NCBI RefSeq assembly: GCF_003711515.1
Contig: NW_021167085.1
Coordinates: forward strand, 65,507-129,506
DNA: 64,000 bases
Direction of reading: 5' to 3'
DNA from: Sodiomyces alkalinus F11
Taxonomy: Eukaryota > Ascomycota > Sordariomycetes > Glomerellales > Plectosphaerellaceae
Positions 45,466-57,588 of the stretch are shown in pieces (position 1 is the first letter of the stretch; each line of letters opens with the position of its first letter). The position numbers were made by a program, and so were the translations under genes. The notes beneath the pieces are model-generated. The model was not told the origin of the DNA and ran no database searches. It saw only the letters and a program-made list of their open reading frames with translations.

Positions 45466-46877
45466 GGTGGTTGGTTCTTCGTATGGCAAATTGGCGTGTG
45501 TGTGTTCTGGTGCAGTGCTGGAAGATCAAAGTGCTCGAGTTGAGGGTGCTGGAGAATGTAAGAGACATCGAGGGCACTGAAAGGGGTCTATAAATACTAA
45601 TTCTTCCTGAGGCGTATGCTGGAGATGAGCTCAGGCAGCGAAGTCGTGAATTGCAGAGAGAGCACTGATCTCTAGAGCCATTGTCACTGGCGCATCAATA
45701 TACTGATTCACTGCAAAGATGCCACCACGGGCATATCCGTGCCATTGTAGCCTCTTACAGTTGGCTCGGTGACTTATTGCAGTGTTTGAATGTGAATATA
45801 CTTGCAGGAAGGTGCATGGTCTTTGTTCATGTAGTTTGAGTCCAGACCTGAGGTGATTCCCTTACATTCTTGGCTGCACGAGTTCTAAATGGCAGTCTAT
45901 GTATATCCAAGACAATAGAAATAGAAACGAGCAAACAAGAAAGCCGAATACGTGAATTTGGTAAAGAATCGAAATCTATACCCGAGGCTTTAGAAGATTA
46001 CCTGAGGGTAATATATCGTAGAATATGCTCTTTATTAAACACAATGTAACACGGGCCCAAGTTAATAAGAGCACCAATGCTTAGCTGCTCTCTGCGTGTT
46101 TATTCGTAGACTACTAAACAATGAGTTGCTTTCTAACTTTTTACCTTTTGGGTTCCCAAGTTGGTAAACAACCCTAAGAACCCTACTCGAGATTCATTGT
46201 CCCAGCGGCTTAAGATGTCTCACATCTATCGATTTTGAGGCCAATGGCTCTATTCAACTCTTTTCACGGGATTTTTGATGTGATGTTTGGTCAAACAAGC
46301 TCCATGTATGCCTAAAGTGAAGATGTAGTTGCTGGTGAATTTAACAAAGCGCGCCGAGATTCGACACATCCCAGGAGTCTGGTTCAACATGTTCGGGTTT
46401 GCTTTTATTCGAGACTCGAAGCAAACTCAGTATCTCTGACAGGAACATGACCTGTAGTTTGCAATGGGACCAGTCCTTCCGTTTGATGTCTTGGTGTCGG
46501 GTCTCTAAGTGGTGCTTTACTCTCGACTCTAAAGCCCTTGCATTATGCATACCGTGGTATCATACAGTGGTATTCCATCTCATGAGAGTTCATTTGGCTG
46601 GGGCCAGGTATGTGAACATACGGTTTCGTATTTCTTGCAATGATCATTTAGTTTTCTTTATCTATCAACAGGCCAGGCTCAGGATCAAGGAGTAGGCATA
46701 CGCCCAGAGGCTTTGATAGATTTCCCTGGTTCATAACCCCTATTCCACGATTAAGGAGATGGTGTCACCAATACTCCAGGATCGAAAACCAACCGTATCA
46801 AACTACGCAAAACAAGATGCAGCGATCGATCCCTTCTCTACCACTTGGATCATTAACTTATCCGTTCCATTGATCCA
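45466..46877. other. Intergenic spacer, no supported gene
   Basis: About 1.4 kb with several short frames and no recognisable domain. The part next to 45465 is the promoter of the secreted-protein gene. The remainder leads into the monooxygenase pseudogene. Confidence 0.5.
45590..45597 (-). promoter_or_regulatory. Candidate TATA box of the secreted-protein gene
   Basis: Read on the - strand, TATTTATA lies about 125 bp upstream of the ATG at 45465. The assignment rests on motif and position only. Confidence 0.35.
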
Positions 46878-47530
46878 TTGATAAAACCATTCTTCGAAGA
46901 CTGCGCGACCATTGAGGGCGGCTTGCGTTTAAAGAAAGTCGCAGTCGACCGGTCGAACAGGGTCCGGGAGCCGAAAATGTCCGTGGTTGACTTCCAAGGA
47001 ACCACCCCCTGGCCCCTGCCTTGCCGTCTTCCTCACTCTGGAGACGTCTCGGCACGGGTAAAGGTGTCATCCGCCTCGTGTCAGAGGGCGAGTCTTGGAA
47101 GATTTACACTTTGTACACGTCGCTTCGTCAGATTCGGGGCCATGAGGAGGCCACACTCGGGCGTCGTGCAGTAGGTGTCGAGTATGGGGATAAGCCTGGA
47201 CGTAAGAACTGGGCGGAGCGCCGACAAGCAGAGTCGGAGTGGCAGGACGGAAGAGAGCCGGCTGTTATCATTCTCGGTACGTCCAAACTCTATGACTTAA
47301 CCCCCGATGACCGCCGACAATTTACAAAGTCACTAACATTAGGTACTACCGTACTTCAGGTGCTGGACAGGCGGGACTCACCATCGCAGCCCGCTTGGAG
47401 GCTCTCGGGGTGAGCTCCCTCATAGTCGACCAGAACCAGCGCATAGGAGACAACTGGAGGATGCGATATCATCAACTCGTTCTGCACGACCCGGTCTGGT
47501 TCCATCACGGTGGATCACCTCCCCTACGAG
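46878..47530 (+). pseudogene. Flavin-containing monooxygenase-like gene, 5' fragment
   Basis: The recognisable sequence runs from EPKMSVVDFQG through a frameshift to KGVIRLVSEGESWKIYTLYTSLRQIRGHEE and WAERRQAE. Then, across an 83-bp intron (47277-47359, CTAAC branch), it reads VIILGGAGQAGLTIAARLE. This is the GxGxxG FAD-binding loop of fungal FMO-like enzymes that carry an N-terminal extension. It continues to IGDNWRMRYHQLVLHDPVWF. About 10 extra bases then shift frame before DHLPYE (near 47513-47530), where the Helitron begins. There is no clear start codon and at least two frameshifts. The continuation lies at 54691-54878. Confidence 0.85.
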
Positions 47531-47538
47531 CTTAGCAG

Positions 47539-47610
47539 GTTGCCCTACGGGCAACGCCGTAAAGCTTGTCCCTGCGGGAGGCCCCCCCCCCCCCTTGGTA
47601 GGGGGGGGGC
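47539..47610 (-). other. Helitron 3'-end hairpins
   Basis: GTTGCCC (47539-47545) pairs with GGGCAAC (47549-47555) across a 3-base loop. On the - strand this perfect stem is followed three bases later by CTAA. A second potential stem is formed by 13 C (47582-47594) and 9 G (47601-47609). A short 3' stem-loop is the expected replication terminator of a Helitron, although it usually lies slightly farther from the end. Confidence 0.65.
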
Positions 47611-47929
47611 TTGTCATATAACCTGCCCCGCCATAATTAAATAACCGAAAAATAACCGAAAATAACCGTAAAACGCCTGCCTCCTGTTATTTTACTGCTA
47701 TTTACTGTTTTCTACACTATAACGACTTTCTTTATTACGATATTTTAGTATCGCGATAAAACAGTTTTCCCTTTATTATATTAAACGTTTTATTTACAGA
47801 AATAAAGCCGTTAATTAATCGACCGTCGTTATCCCTCGTATCGCCGCTAAGTAACCATTTTTTTTAATTCCTTTAATTCCCTCCCTCTCTTCCGCTTCCG
47901 GTACTTAAGCTTCGCCGCTAAGTAAGTTA

Positions 47930-49060
47930 CGGGTATAAATATACGCGTTAACCCTATAGAAAGCGACGATACTAACCGTAATTCGTAGTATACCTCCCGC
48001 CCTCTCCGACTCCCCTATCTCCTTATAGGAATCCCGGTCGCCCACGCCCGAAGAATCCCCCCGCCTACTTAGGGGCTATACGTCTAAGCTGGACGAACTT
48101 TTTTTCCCTTATCGCGATCGCTTTATATTTCCCGCTCCCCCGCTCGTAACCTCGCCCGCCCCCCCGCTAATAACCTCGCCCGCCTATAATCCGCCCGCCC
48201 CCTCCCCTAGCAGCTCGCGCGTCTAAAAGACGATACCTGCAAAGGAAGGTTATACGGTGACCCGTAGCGAGGTTATTAACCTTATTTATAATACCGGCTA
48301 TAAAGATACTAAGGCGCTAATAACTATACGCGGTCTTAAGGTATATTATAAACTACTAATTAACTGCTAACTTATACGATATACTAACGGCTATTAATAG
48401 TTTAAGCGCGACCTCGCGCTACGAGAAGATAAAAATCTTAACCTTAACCGCCCGGCTAACCGCGAGGCGGTTATAATAACTCTGGTAGGTAGTATACAGA
48501 AAGACTATAAATATTATAGTAATAAAGACGGACTATTTACGCGTTATTCTACGGTCCCGAATATCGTTAGCGGTAGCTATAATAACTACTACTTTAATTC
48601 CGAGGGTAGTAAGTATTCCCTCCGCCCGCCCGCTACCGCTAATAGTAGTCCCGCGCCTATTACTCCTATCGCCCCCCCTCCCGCTACTCCCGCCTCTTCT
48701 AAAGGGAAAAAGCGTGCCGCGCCTATAGGTAAGCCGAAAATAGCCGTAACGTTCGTTCATCTATACTAACTAATCGATTTATAATACTATAGGAACTCTT
48801 ACGCCTTCGTCGAAGAAGGCTAAGAAGACCATGACTACCGCGCCCCCCCTTCCCCCCCCTCCCGCTATTATAGCTAGCCTATCTAGAATAACCGTAATAC
48901 TCGCGCCGCCCCTTATTAATACTATAGCGCCGCCCGTGACGTACGCTCCCTCCGGCCCCCCTTTTACCGCCTCCTTTACCGTGCCTACGCCCGCGCCCAC
49001 GCCCGCGCCTATTACTTTCGGCAACGTTAAAGTCCTAGGCGTCCTCCTCCCTACGGGTAT
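47930..49060 (+). pseudogene. Unidentified decayed ORF carried by the Helitron
   Basis: On the + strand, opposite to Rep/helicase, a protein-like reading is visible. YTVTRSEVINLIYNTGYKDTKALITIRGL leads into REDKNLNLNRPANREAVITL, then YNNYYFNSEGSKYS, then a Pro/Ala-rich, Lys-containing tail (KGKKRAAP). Stops interrupt it. I do not recognise the family. It is a passenger or accessory gene downstream of the helicase. Confidence 0.5.
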
Positions 49061-49399
49061 AATAACGGCGTAGAAAAAAGATATAATATAGTTCTATAAG
49101 AATATTATCTTAGCCTTTAAGAATAGTATCCCGGCCGTAGAGCGTTAAAGCTATATGGTCGTATTTTTACTACTAGGGCTTATTTTTATATTCTATTTTT
49201 TTATCTTTTTTTTTCTGTTTTATAGAGGATTTACGGTTATTCTTTTATTTTTGCTTTTAGTTTATAGCTCGGATATAGTTAATTTACTTCCTCCCGCCTA
49301 TACTATAGGCTATATAATAAAGAATCCTAACTACGAATACTACGACTATAATTATAACTATTAATATCGTGCCCCCGTAAAGTGACTATTAGAATATTT

Positions 49400-52300
49400 G
49401 AATTAAGACCTCTAGGTATACGATATTAGATACACGCCTGCTATCCTATACCTCCTAACCCTTCTACGCTAGTAATAATACTAATAGATTCCTAATGTCC
49501 GTAACTCTTAATACAGTAATATAAAACTAACCGTGTATAAAGGCGTGTTACCGGAAATCCACGCTAACTATACTAAACGATTACCCTTATAACTTATTAA
49601 TCGTTATCGCGAAATAGAGCCGTAAAGGGAATTAACGGCGCCGGATAATATACGGGTAGTCTTCCTTATTAGAATCTAAATAGATATGGGGGATAAACGC
49701 CACCTCGCTAACGTGTATTCCGGATAGCACCTTAACCTCTAGCGTATTACGCGTTATCCGTAAAATAACTATACGTATACCGTTATATAATCCCTGCCGC
49801 GGGCTAAGGTTCCGTATAAGTATAACGGGCGCGCCGACCTTTAGCTTAAGCCGTGCGGGCGGGATAGAGGCGAACTCTAACTATATTAAAAACTCCGGTA
49901 CTAGTTCTGGCGTAGGACCATTAGTATCTTCTGCCCGATTAGCCACTGAATTCTCGGCCCGGTAAATACACGATTAGCTAGGTAGTCGCCCGAGTATCTA
50001 CCCGTTAATCTCCGTGACGGTAGTATTACGTATTATTAGAATAACGCGGTTAATAAAGACTATATAGTCTAATAGGGCCTACTCTAATAAGGCAGTCGGG
50101 TAAATACGCCCGTATAAACGGACGATATTATAAATAACCGTAATAGTAGGGAAAAGGTCGATTAACCCGTGAAGAGCGGTATTATAGGAGAGGTCCCGTA
50201 ACTACTAAATAAACGCCCGATTATTAGGATTAATAGAGGTAACCTGTATATTCTCCATTAGGCAAAAAACACTAAGTTACGGCTATATAGAGGACCTCTA
50301 GAAGCAGGCGTGTATAATCTGCGCCTAACTACTATTACGAATAACGGGCAGGATCTAGGTAAAATCGCCCCCGAAGATAACCGGAATACCGCCGAAGAGG
50401 TAATCGCTATAGCTTAGTATATCTCGTAATATACGATTAACGGCCTTAAAACAGAACTTATACTATATAGGAACCTTATCCTAGATAATAAGAACCGTCT
50501 CCCATAGTAACGCTATAAGGTCCGAATTCTTTAGCACGCTATAGGTTAAGGCGTTATTAACCTATAAGGTAATCTTAAACCGCGAATAGGCTATATAGCC
50601 ACCCTTAAGAAGAACGGCCGTGATACTAGAGGACGCCACGCAGAGTAGAATCTACCCACGCGACCGGAAATACGCGTAAAGACCGCGGTATATAAACGTC
50701 TTCCCTATACCGCCGGGGCCCTATAAAAAGAAACGGGCGCCACGGCTACGAGATTTAATAGCAGCTATAACCTAGCTAAATACCGTAGCCTAGCTTTAGT
50801 TAAACCGGCGGTAAATATCTTTATACACTATAGCCTAGGTATCGTGATCGTAAGTCTCCGTAATAAATAATATATTACTAATCGCACGGCGCTAGTCGTG
50901 TAAAGGCGCGGGCAGCCTAAACTCCGTAATAGTCTTACTCACCTCGAGGAGCCGAGAGTATATAAGATAAAGACCGTAATCGATATACGGGCGTTCTAGA
51001 TTAGCAGGATATCGGAAGTATTAGCCCTATAGCGTGTAAGGCAGGTTATCGTATATAGACTCCGTAAACCTCTCCTAGATCGATACTAAACCGGAAACGT
51101 CTCCGTGGATTAGAGCGACGATAAATAGCTCCCGTAATGCACGCCCGGTCTTCTAAATAACGGCCTCCTTAAAATAGGTAACCCAGTAACGGTTATCGTG
51201 CAAAAGCCCGGCCATAACGTAGGCCTCGCGGTAGGTATTATAAATAGTCCCCTCTATAGTATAAAGGTCGGTAAAGGAAGTCGGCCCTCTAACGGAGACT
51301 AAGAGTAACGGTAAATAGTACGCCTCTTTAGCTATTAGGGGTATATACCGTAGATAGCCGATTTAAAATCCACGCTGCCTCGGCTACTAAGTAAACTACT
51401 ACGGTTTCCACGTATAACGGCTAGGAAACTAATAATAGAATAACTCGCGGCTATTAGCGTTATCACGGTTATAGTCGAAAAAGTCTATTAGCTAAGTCTT
51501 CTACTCCTATAATATATGCTTAATCTAGCTTACGGTTATATTATCGCCGAAGTATATAGGCTACTATCCCTTAAGGTAAACCGGAAGACGTATAACGGGC
51601 GGATACTCACGGTACACGGGGAACTCGAATAACTAAATAACGGCCTCCGCGGGACCGATATAGCGACTCTGGAGATAGATATTAACCTTATCCTCGCCCT
51701 TTTCGCCCGATATACGCGTAGTCGTGCAGTCGGTACCCTTATAAACGTACTTATAGACGTACTTAATCGCCTAAATAGATCCGTAAAAGATAACGTTAGT
51801 ATATACGCCGTAACGGAGGCAGATATATAGGAGAAGATAACTCACCTTAATAGATCCGTAAATTTTAACGTTAATATAGGCACTATAGCGGAGGTAGAGA
51901 TATAGGCTATAGGGAATAATGAAACGGTTATTAAGGGGGACCTCTCCTACGCGGCCTCTCTTTATAATATATAGGCTAGAGTTACGGCGCCTGTATTCGG
52001 GATAACTATCCTCCCATATAGTCGTTTTTAGGTAGTACGGCTTAGGGAACCGCTTAAAGCACTTTATACGGTTCTTATTGTTAGGCTATAGCTATATACA
52101 CGGCGTAGAAGGCTTATTATCACCGTAAGGATTATATATTATATTCTTACTAATAATATTAAAAAGACGGCTAGTAGGATCCGACTCGCGGTCCGGTAGC
52201 TCTATAGAGATAACCTTATCGATAATTACGGGGTCCTTATATATCTCGGCCGCCCGCGGCGTAAGGAAAAGAAGGATGTAACGATATAGAAGACCGCGCT

Positions 52301-53300
52301 TCTAGTATTCCACGGTCTATATAATCCCCGTAAACTTACTAAATAGACTATCGCGTAGCTACTATTCTAGGTCGCGGGACTTTAACTCGAATACCCGGCT
52401 AACTAAATCGGGCCGGTTACTAGTAGTCTAACCTAGCTAAAGCTCCTATATAATCTCTAGCTAGGTAGGATTAGCTATAAAGGTAATAAAAAAGGTCGGA
52501 GTGCCGAGAGCCCGTATAATTACTATAGAATCCTAATAGCACTACGAGATAAACCGCTAGCCGCTAACGTAATTTAATAGTAAGATAATCCGTCGGCTAA
52601 TACTATAGGTATCGCCGTTAGCCTTATACGCCTAATCCCGTAAGCCGTTATATATATTAGCCCGTAACTCGTTCTAGTAGTGCTAGATCTATAAAAGCTT
52701 GTTCTAATCGCAGGATACTTATAGGTCCACTAAAAACTACTAGAAAAGACGGCTGTAGGTAAAGGGTATTAACCTCTACTATTATCGCGGGTATAATATA
52801 TAACGGTAGAACTAATAGAACTTTACCTCGGTGTTCTGCCGCTAACAGTTATAAATATCCTATAACTATAACTACTAGTGATATCCGGAACCGCCTCGCG
52901 GATATATAAGCGGGTAAGATAATAGCAGGTAGGCAGGATACTCGTAGTCTATCTGCCTAAGGCCGTTAACGCTACTGTTAGACCGTCTCTCTACGACGAT
53001 AATATCCCTATAGTAATATTCACCCTACTTATCTGGTATAATAGCCGTAACCTTGTCCATAACGGGTAGATTCTCGCGTCGTATATCGGCGCCCTACTTA
53101 ATAACTAATTTTATATAGGGGTTAAGTATTATACGGCACTATTCGCGGAGGAACTTAAAACGTTCGCGGGCCGTTTTATATAGGTTAATAAAGGGGTTAT
53201 GCTTATATAGGAAGTCCGAAATCTCCCCCAGGATATGACGGTCTAGCGTGGAGTTAAGGCTTTAGGTATTTATAAGGCGGTGGTCGGCGGTAGCCTACGG
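49400..53300 (-). pseudogene. Helitron Rep/PIF1-helicase (RepHel), decayed
   Basis: On the - strand the Rep side reads FYDPxATADHRLINT, then ILGEISDFLYKHNPFINLYKTARERF and YPAYLLLSYPLIYPRG (decayed H-P-x-Y-x-P-L-x-Y-P-L-x-F-P-R-G). These match the Helitron helicase-like N-terminal domain. The helicase has a Walker A, GPGGIGKT (about 50699-50724), a Walker-B-region FGGIPVIFGGDF (50362-50397) and a C-terminal remnant of the KSQGQ motif (near 49.5 kb). Many stops fit CpA-to-TpA change. Confidence 0.85.
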
Positions 53301-54690
53301 ATCGTAAAAGTATAGCTAGGTAAAGGCGGGGAGTCGGCCTATAGCACTTAACGGTCCCGTATAATAGTAAAGGGTACCGTGGATCTAGAAAGCTATTACG
53401 CCACCGGCAGCGGTACCTTAACGGGTCTCCGTATATTATATAGAAGTAAACGCAAAGGTATTATTATATTAACGGATCCTCTTACGATAATCCGCGGCTT
53501 AGGTAGTATCCGCGTATAGTAGGCGTTAGAAGAAGTCGGGTAATAAGGAGATAACGGGAATATCGATATCGCCCTGGTTATAATAGCTGCTAAATTTCGA
53601 GTTCGTAGGCGACGATTCCTAAGTAATAGAAGATAGTATTGGTTAGCTAATAGTTAATAACGGGGATAGAAAACTAATCTATAACTTCTCTCTAATCTAA
53701 TAGAGTATAGCGTAATATTCACACTCCACCCGTATTAATCTAAGGTCGTAATAATTAACCGTAATACCCGGCTAATACTACCCTAATAGCCTAGTACGCT
53801 CTACGTGGCGGTCGGGTTATAGGCGCGCTCTACGCTAGCTAGCAGTAACGGCCGCCCTATAACGCGCTCTGCTATTACTATAGTCGTTATAGGTATTATA
53901 GGGGGCACTATTTCGACGGGTACTAAAAGCAGCCGTTATAAGGTAATAGTTATAGGAAGAATAGTAGTGACCCGCTATTAACTATAGAGCGTTATAAAGC
54001 TAGTTATAGCCACGGCCACGATAACGGCCACCCCTTCGGGGAGGAGGCGTAAGGGTAGGCTATAGTGGAGGGTTACCTATTAGAACGGGTGATTAAGGAG
54101 GCGTAGGGGCAGGCTATAGTGGAGGGTGGCCGGTTAGAACGGGTGGTGGAGGAGCCGTAGAACCTATAGGAGGTGCAGGACGGGCGGCTCGACAGTTGGC
54201 TCTATAGGTAATATAGGTAGCGTAAATCCTTCGACGTGACCGCGGATAAAACCCGAACTCGGAAAACGGTTTAACGATACCGTAACTATAGCAGCGCTTA
54301 GGCTCACGGTCGGATTAACTAACTATCTTAACTTTAGACGGCGTTAGAGCGATACGAACTACGGCATAGATATAGCGTGGAAAAAAATCTACGGGGACTA
54401 TAAAACTATATAAAATAGATATACAAAACAGAATAGCCTAAACGTCTAAACTATAGGCGATACGTATAGTTTTTATTACTATATATACCTAAAAACGGAC
54501 TATAACCCATATATTCGAAAGTACACAGGAATACGGGTAGTATAGCTATATACTATAAGAGGAAGTCGGCCGCAAAACACCGCAAAAAGCCGTAATAGGG
54601 GCCCGGGCGGTAGTACTAGTACGAACGCCAGGCTACTAAGAGTGCCGGACTTTAAAGTGGGCCAGCTTCAGTTTACACTTAGATATACCC

Positions 54691-54878
54691 TTCCCACCCC
54701 GATGGCCCGTCTTCACCCCGAAGGATAAGCTGGCCGACTTTTTCGAAGCCTACGCCAAGTTACTCGAACTGACGCCCGGATGCGTACTTCCAGCGCGGGG
54801 GCGGGTACTACATCGACGTTCGGGGCGTCAAGGCTTATGGCCGAGGGGAAGATCGGCGTGAAGCAGGGGGAGATACCG
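54691..54878 (+). pseudogene. Flavin-containing monooxygenase-like gene, 3' fragments
   Basis: 54691-54771 reads FPPRWPVFTPKDKLADFFEAYAKLLEL, the direct continuation of DPVW..HLPY at 47.53 kb. After a frameshift, 54779-54878 reads DAYFQRGGGYYIDV. With one extra base it continues GASRLMAEGKIGVKQGE to a stop at 54879-54881. In intact FMO-like enzymes these two blocks are separated by a long segment, so an internal deletion has occurred. The C-terminal remainder is missing. Confidence 0.85.
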
Positions 54879-54881
54879 TAA

Positions 54882-57588
54882 TAAGACGGGACTCCCTACT
54901 CCGTGGTACTTGCGCCTTGGTAGCATGTCCCGTATGACAGGTATGTTAAACTTAACATGTCCAATGTAGTCTTGTGCTGTGCTTGTCAATGGGCATCTGA
55001 GGAACTGATCAAGTAACACAAGTCGAGTCCAAGGTAAGCTGGTCCCGTCTGTTTGTTTCGTCTCTTTGTCTATTTGTTGTCAAAAATATCTCTTTAAGTG
55101 CTGACCCGTTTAACGTCCAACTTATGAAAGGTACGTGCTGGAGTGGCGAAGCGACTTTATATACCCTGCCACGGTGGCGAAGGCGGGAAGTCTTTCTCTT
55201 TGTACGGAGAAGAGAGACAGGCTTGTCATCAACGGAACAAGGTAGCGGGGTCCTGAGTCGGGCATGCCGGTTTACTCTGAACCCCTGAGCCCAGCTTCGA
55301 AGGCGCTGCCCTGGGGGGGGTAAGGCAACGAATGAGATTACGGAATTGACAAGGCGACGTCTCTCTCCATTGAGCACGGATACACCCGAACTTGGAGGCG
55401 AAGATCAAGTAGAAAATAGAAACACCACTTGAGCTATAGTGTGGGGATGGATATCTAAACGGGGCAGGATTGTGGCAACCCAGGCACATCACGTCCGAGG
55501 CGATGCGTGATATTATATTTATTATATTTATGAAAAAGCGAAAGGGATGGTCAACGGCGGCATAATAGGTAGCCTCAATGAGATATCTATCATTTCAAAT
55601 TTGGGATGACAGTGGCAATGGTCAGTCAGTAGTGGGAAACCGTAAGATGTTGGGGTCATCTAGCAATCCTGTGATAAGTAGTCCGGTGAGGGTCTGGTTA
55701 AATGAATCCCGAGGTCGAATGAAAAATGGAAAGAAAAATATGAAGAGGGTGCGGCGAAGAAAGGCGGACGGAGGTACTGCGAGCTTACATAGTTTGCCGG
55801 GAAGACTCATGACAGAGACCAGTGCGAGGAGAAAGGCCTGTTCCATACAAAAGTCACTGGGGAAACCGGAGACGCTCCGGAACTAGGAACTAGGGAGTTA
55901 AGTAAACTTTCCGGAGCTGTGAGCTGGGTCGATTTGAGTACGTTGGTAGAGCTAGGTGGAGTTGTGGACTGGTGTGGATTGCGAATACTGAGCAGTGATT
56001 GTGAATGCTTTCTTGCAGGACCTCCGAAGGCCGTATTGAGCACTCCGAGAGCAGGCCACACCACTTATCGGGTTGGCCGTGGTGGCAAAAACACCCCAAG
56101 AGCCCAGTAAGAAGGAAGACCGACATGGTAAGTGTCAACCTGGGAAAAGAGCACGCTGACGGAGACGACCTTGGACCTTGGAAAACACGTTGGCGGGAGA
56201 AGGCTTCTGGAAGTTGGTTCTTATGTGGGTACACACATGTAGACAAGCTTTAGAGTGGGCCACGCAGGTATCCAGATTAAGGAATTAGTGGAGATGATCC
56301 GCCATATCGGGTATCGCGTTGCCGTGAGGTTTCGGAGGTTGCTTGGACAGAGCGCGGAGAGAGGGGGGGGATCGGATTCGGCAATAGGATAATCCGTCCA
56401 CTTTCCCGACTCTATAGCCATTTCCTCACCAACCAGACGAAAATGCCCACCCCCGACATCCACATCCTTCACTCTTTCACGCCCTGCAGATTTGACCACA
56501 CGCCACACCCCCATGTCCCATGTCGATCTGAGCATCGATTAGAGGGGACTTTGGAGCCGAAGCTACGGAGGAAGGAGATCTCACCTTTTTTTCTACACAG
56601 ATCAAGATTGCCACCGGCGAGGCGGTTCATCTCTATCCTGGATAACGGTCCGGACAGATTGCGCAGCAACAGGGCAACAGTAGACCGCGAACCCCGATTC
56701 CGACCCTGACCCTGTCTCTCACGTGGCTTCCTCTTTCGAAGTTGTCACTTCGAATCTACGAACAATGGATCGCCGCATAATGTCGAGACCTGGTTCCGTT
56801 CTGGTCCTTGCTTCTCTCTCGTTTCTACACAGTCTGCGACTCAACAGGTCTCCGATATTCTCGATCCCATGAGCTCATCCGAGAACAAAGTAACTCATCG
56901 GGTGTCAAGAGAGGCAGATTGACATGACGAATCGCGCAAAGCTGAGCCGTGTGGACCTGGACCGCATGAGCATGGGTCTTACATGACGTGCGGCTAGCGC
57001 GAGCGCGGGGGTGCCGTTACCCAACGCTGGGCCCCTCGCGGTTCTTCTCCGCCAGCTCTGAACCGTCCCTCCGTGCACTCTCAGCATCGGGTTTACCCAT
57101 CCCAACTCAACTCGCCGTCGCCCTCGCCCTTTGCCCACGGACGAATTCCAGGCAGACTCCTGTTCTTTTTCCCACCCACACACACGCACGTGGGGCGGGA
57201 GACCCCAGTCAAGGATCGCTCTACACCGACCGGCCATGACGAGCCGCCACCATCGCTGCCACCACCGCTACCCCCAGGATGATGGTGCCGTCCACAACCT
57301 TGGCTAATCATATATATCCAAGAATCTCCCTGTCTCCATGTTATTTTCCCATTTCCGACCGTTCTGCCTAATATATTCTAAACTCGACAGCAACAAATAG
57401 CGCAGGGTCATTCATCGGTCAACCTAGCTAGCCTTCCTTTCCCTTCACCCAACCTCGACCACCCTTCGGGGTATATTGACCCCCTTCCGCCTTTCTCCCC
57501 CTCCCCCCTCATTAATAGCACAAACTCTGAACTCTCCTCTTCCCCTCTCACGTTTCTGAACGAGTGAATCGGACTGCACGGCTGCGTC
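54882..57588. other. Intergenic region, no supported gene
   Basis: About 2.7 kb of normal composition. Several short frames exist on both strands but none has a domain, a signal peptide or a believable exon structure. The last 300 bp are CT-rich and are the likely promoter/5' UTR of the transporter gene. Confidence 0.5.

Larger units (their letters stand above)
47531..54683 (-). mobile_element. Helitron, RIP-mutated, inserted in the monooxygenase gene
   Basis: About 7.15 kb on the - strand. From right to left it has a Helitron-like N-terminal/Rep region (about 53.3-52 kb) and then a PIF1-type helicase (about 50.8-49.5 kb). The right end, read on -, starts TCTAAGTGTAAAC after an A, which fits a Helitron 5' end (A then TC). 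The left end has a hairpin followed shortly by CTAA, which fits the 3' CTRR signature. The host coding sequence is recognisable on both sides, so the ends are fixed to within about 10 bp but not exactly. RIP is strong in the interior and fades in the outermost 100 bp on each side. Confidence 0.85.
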
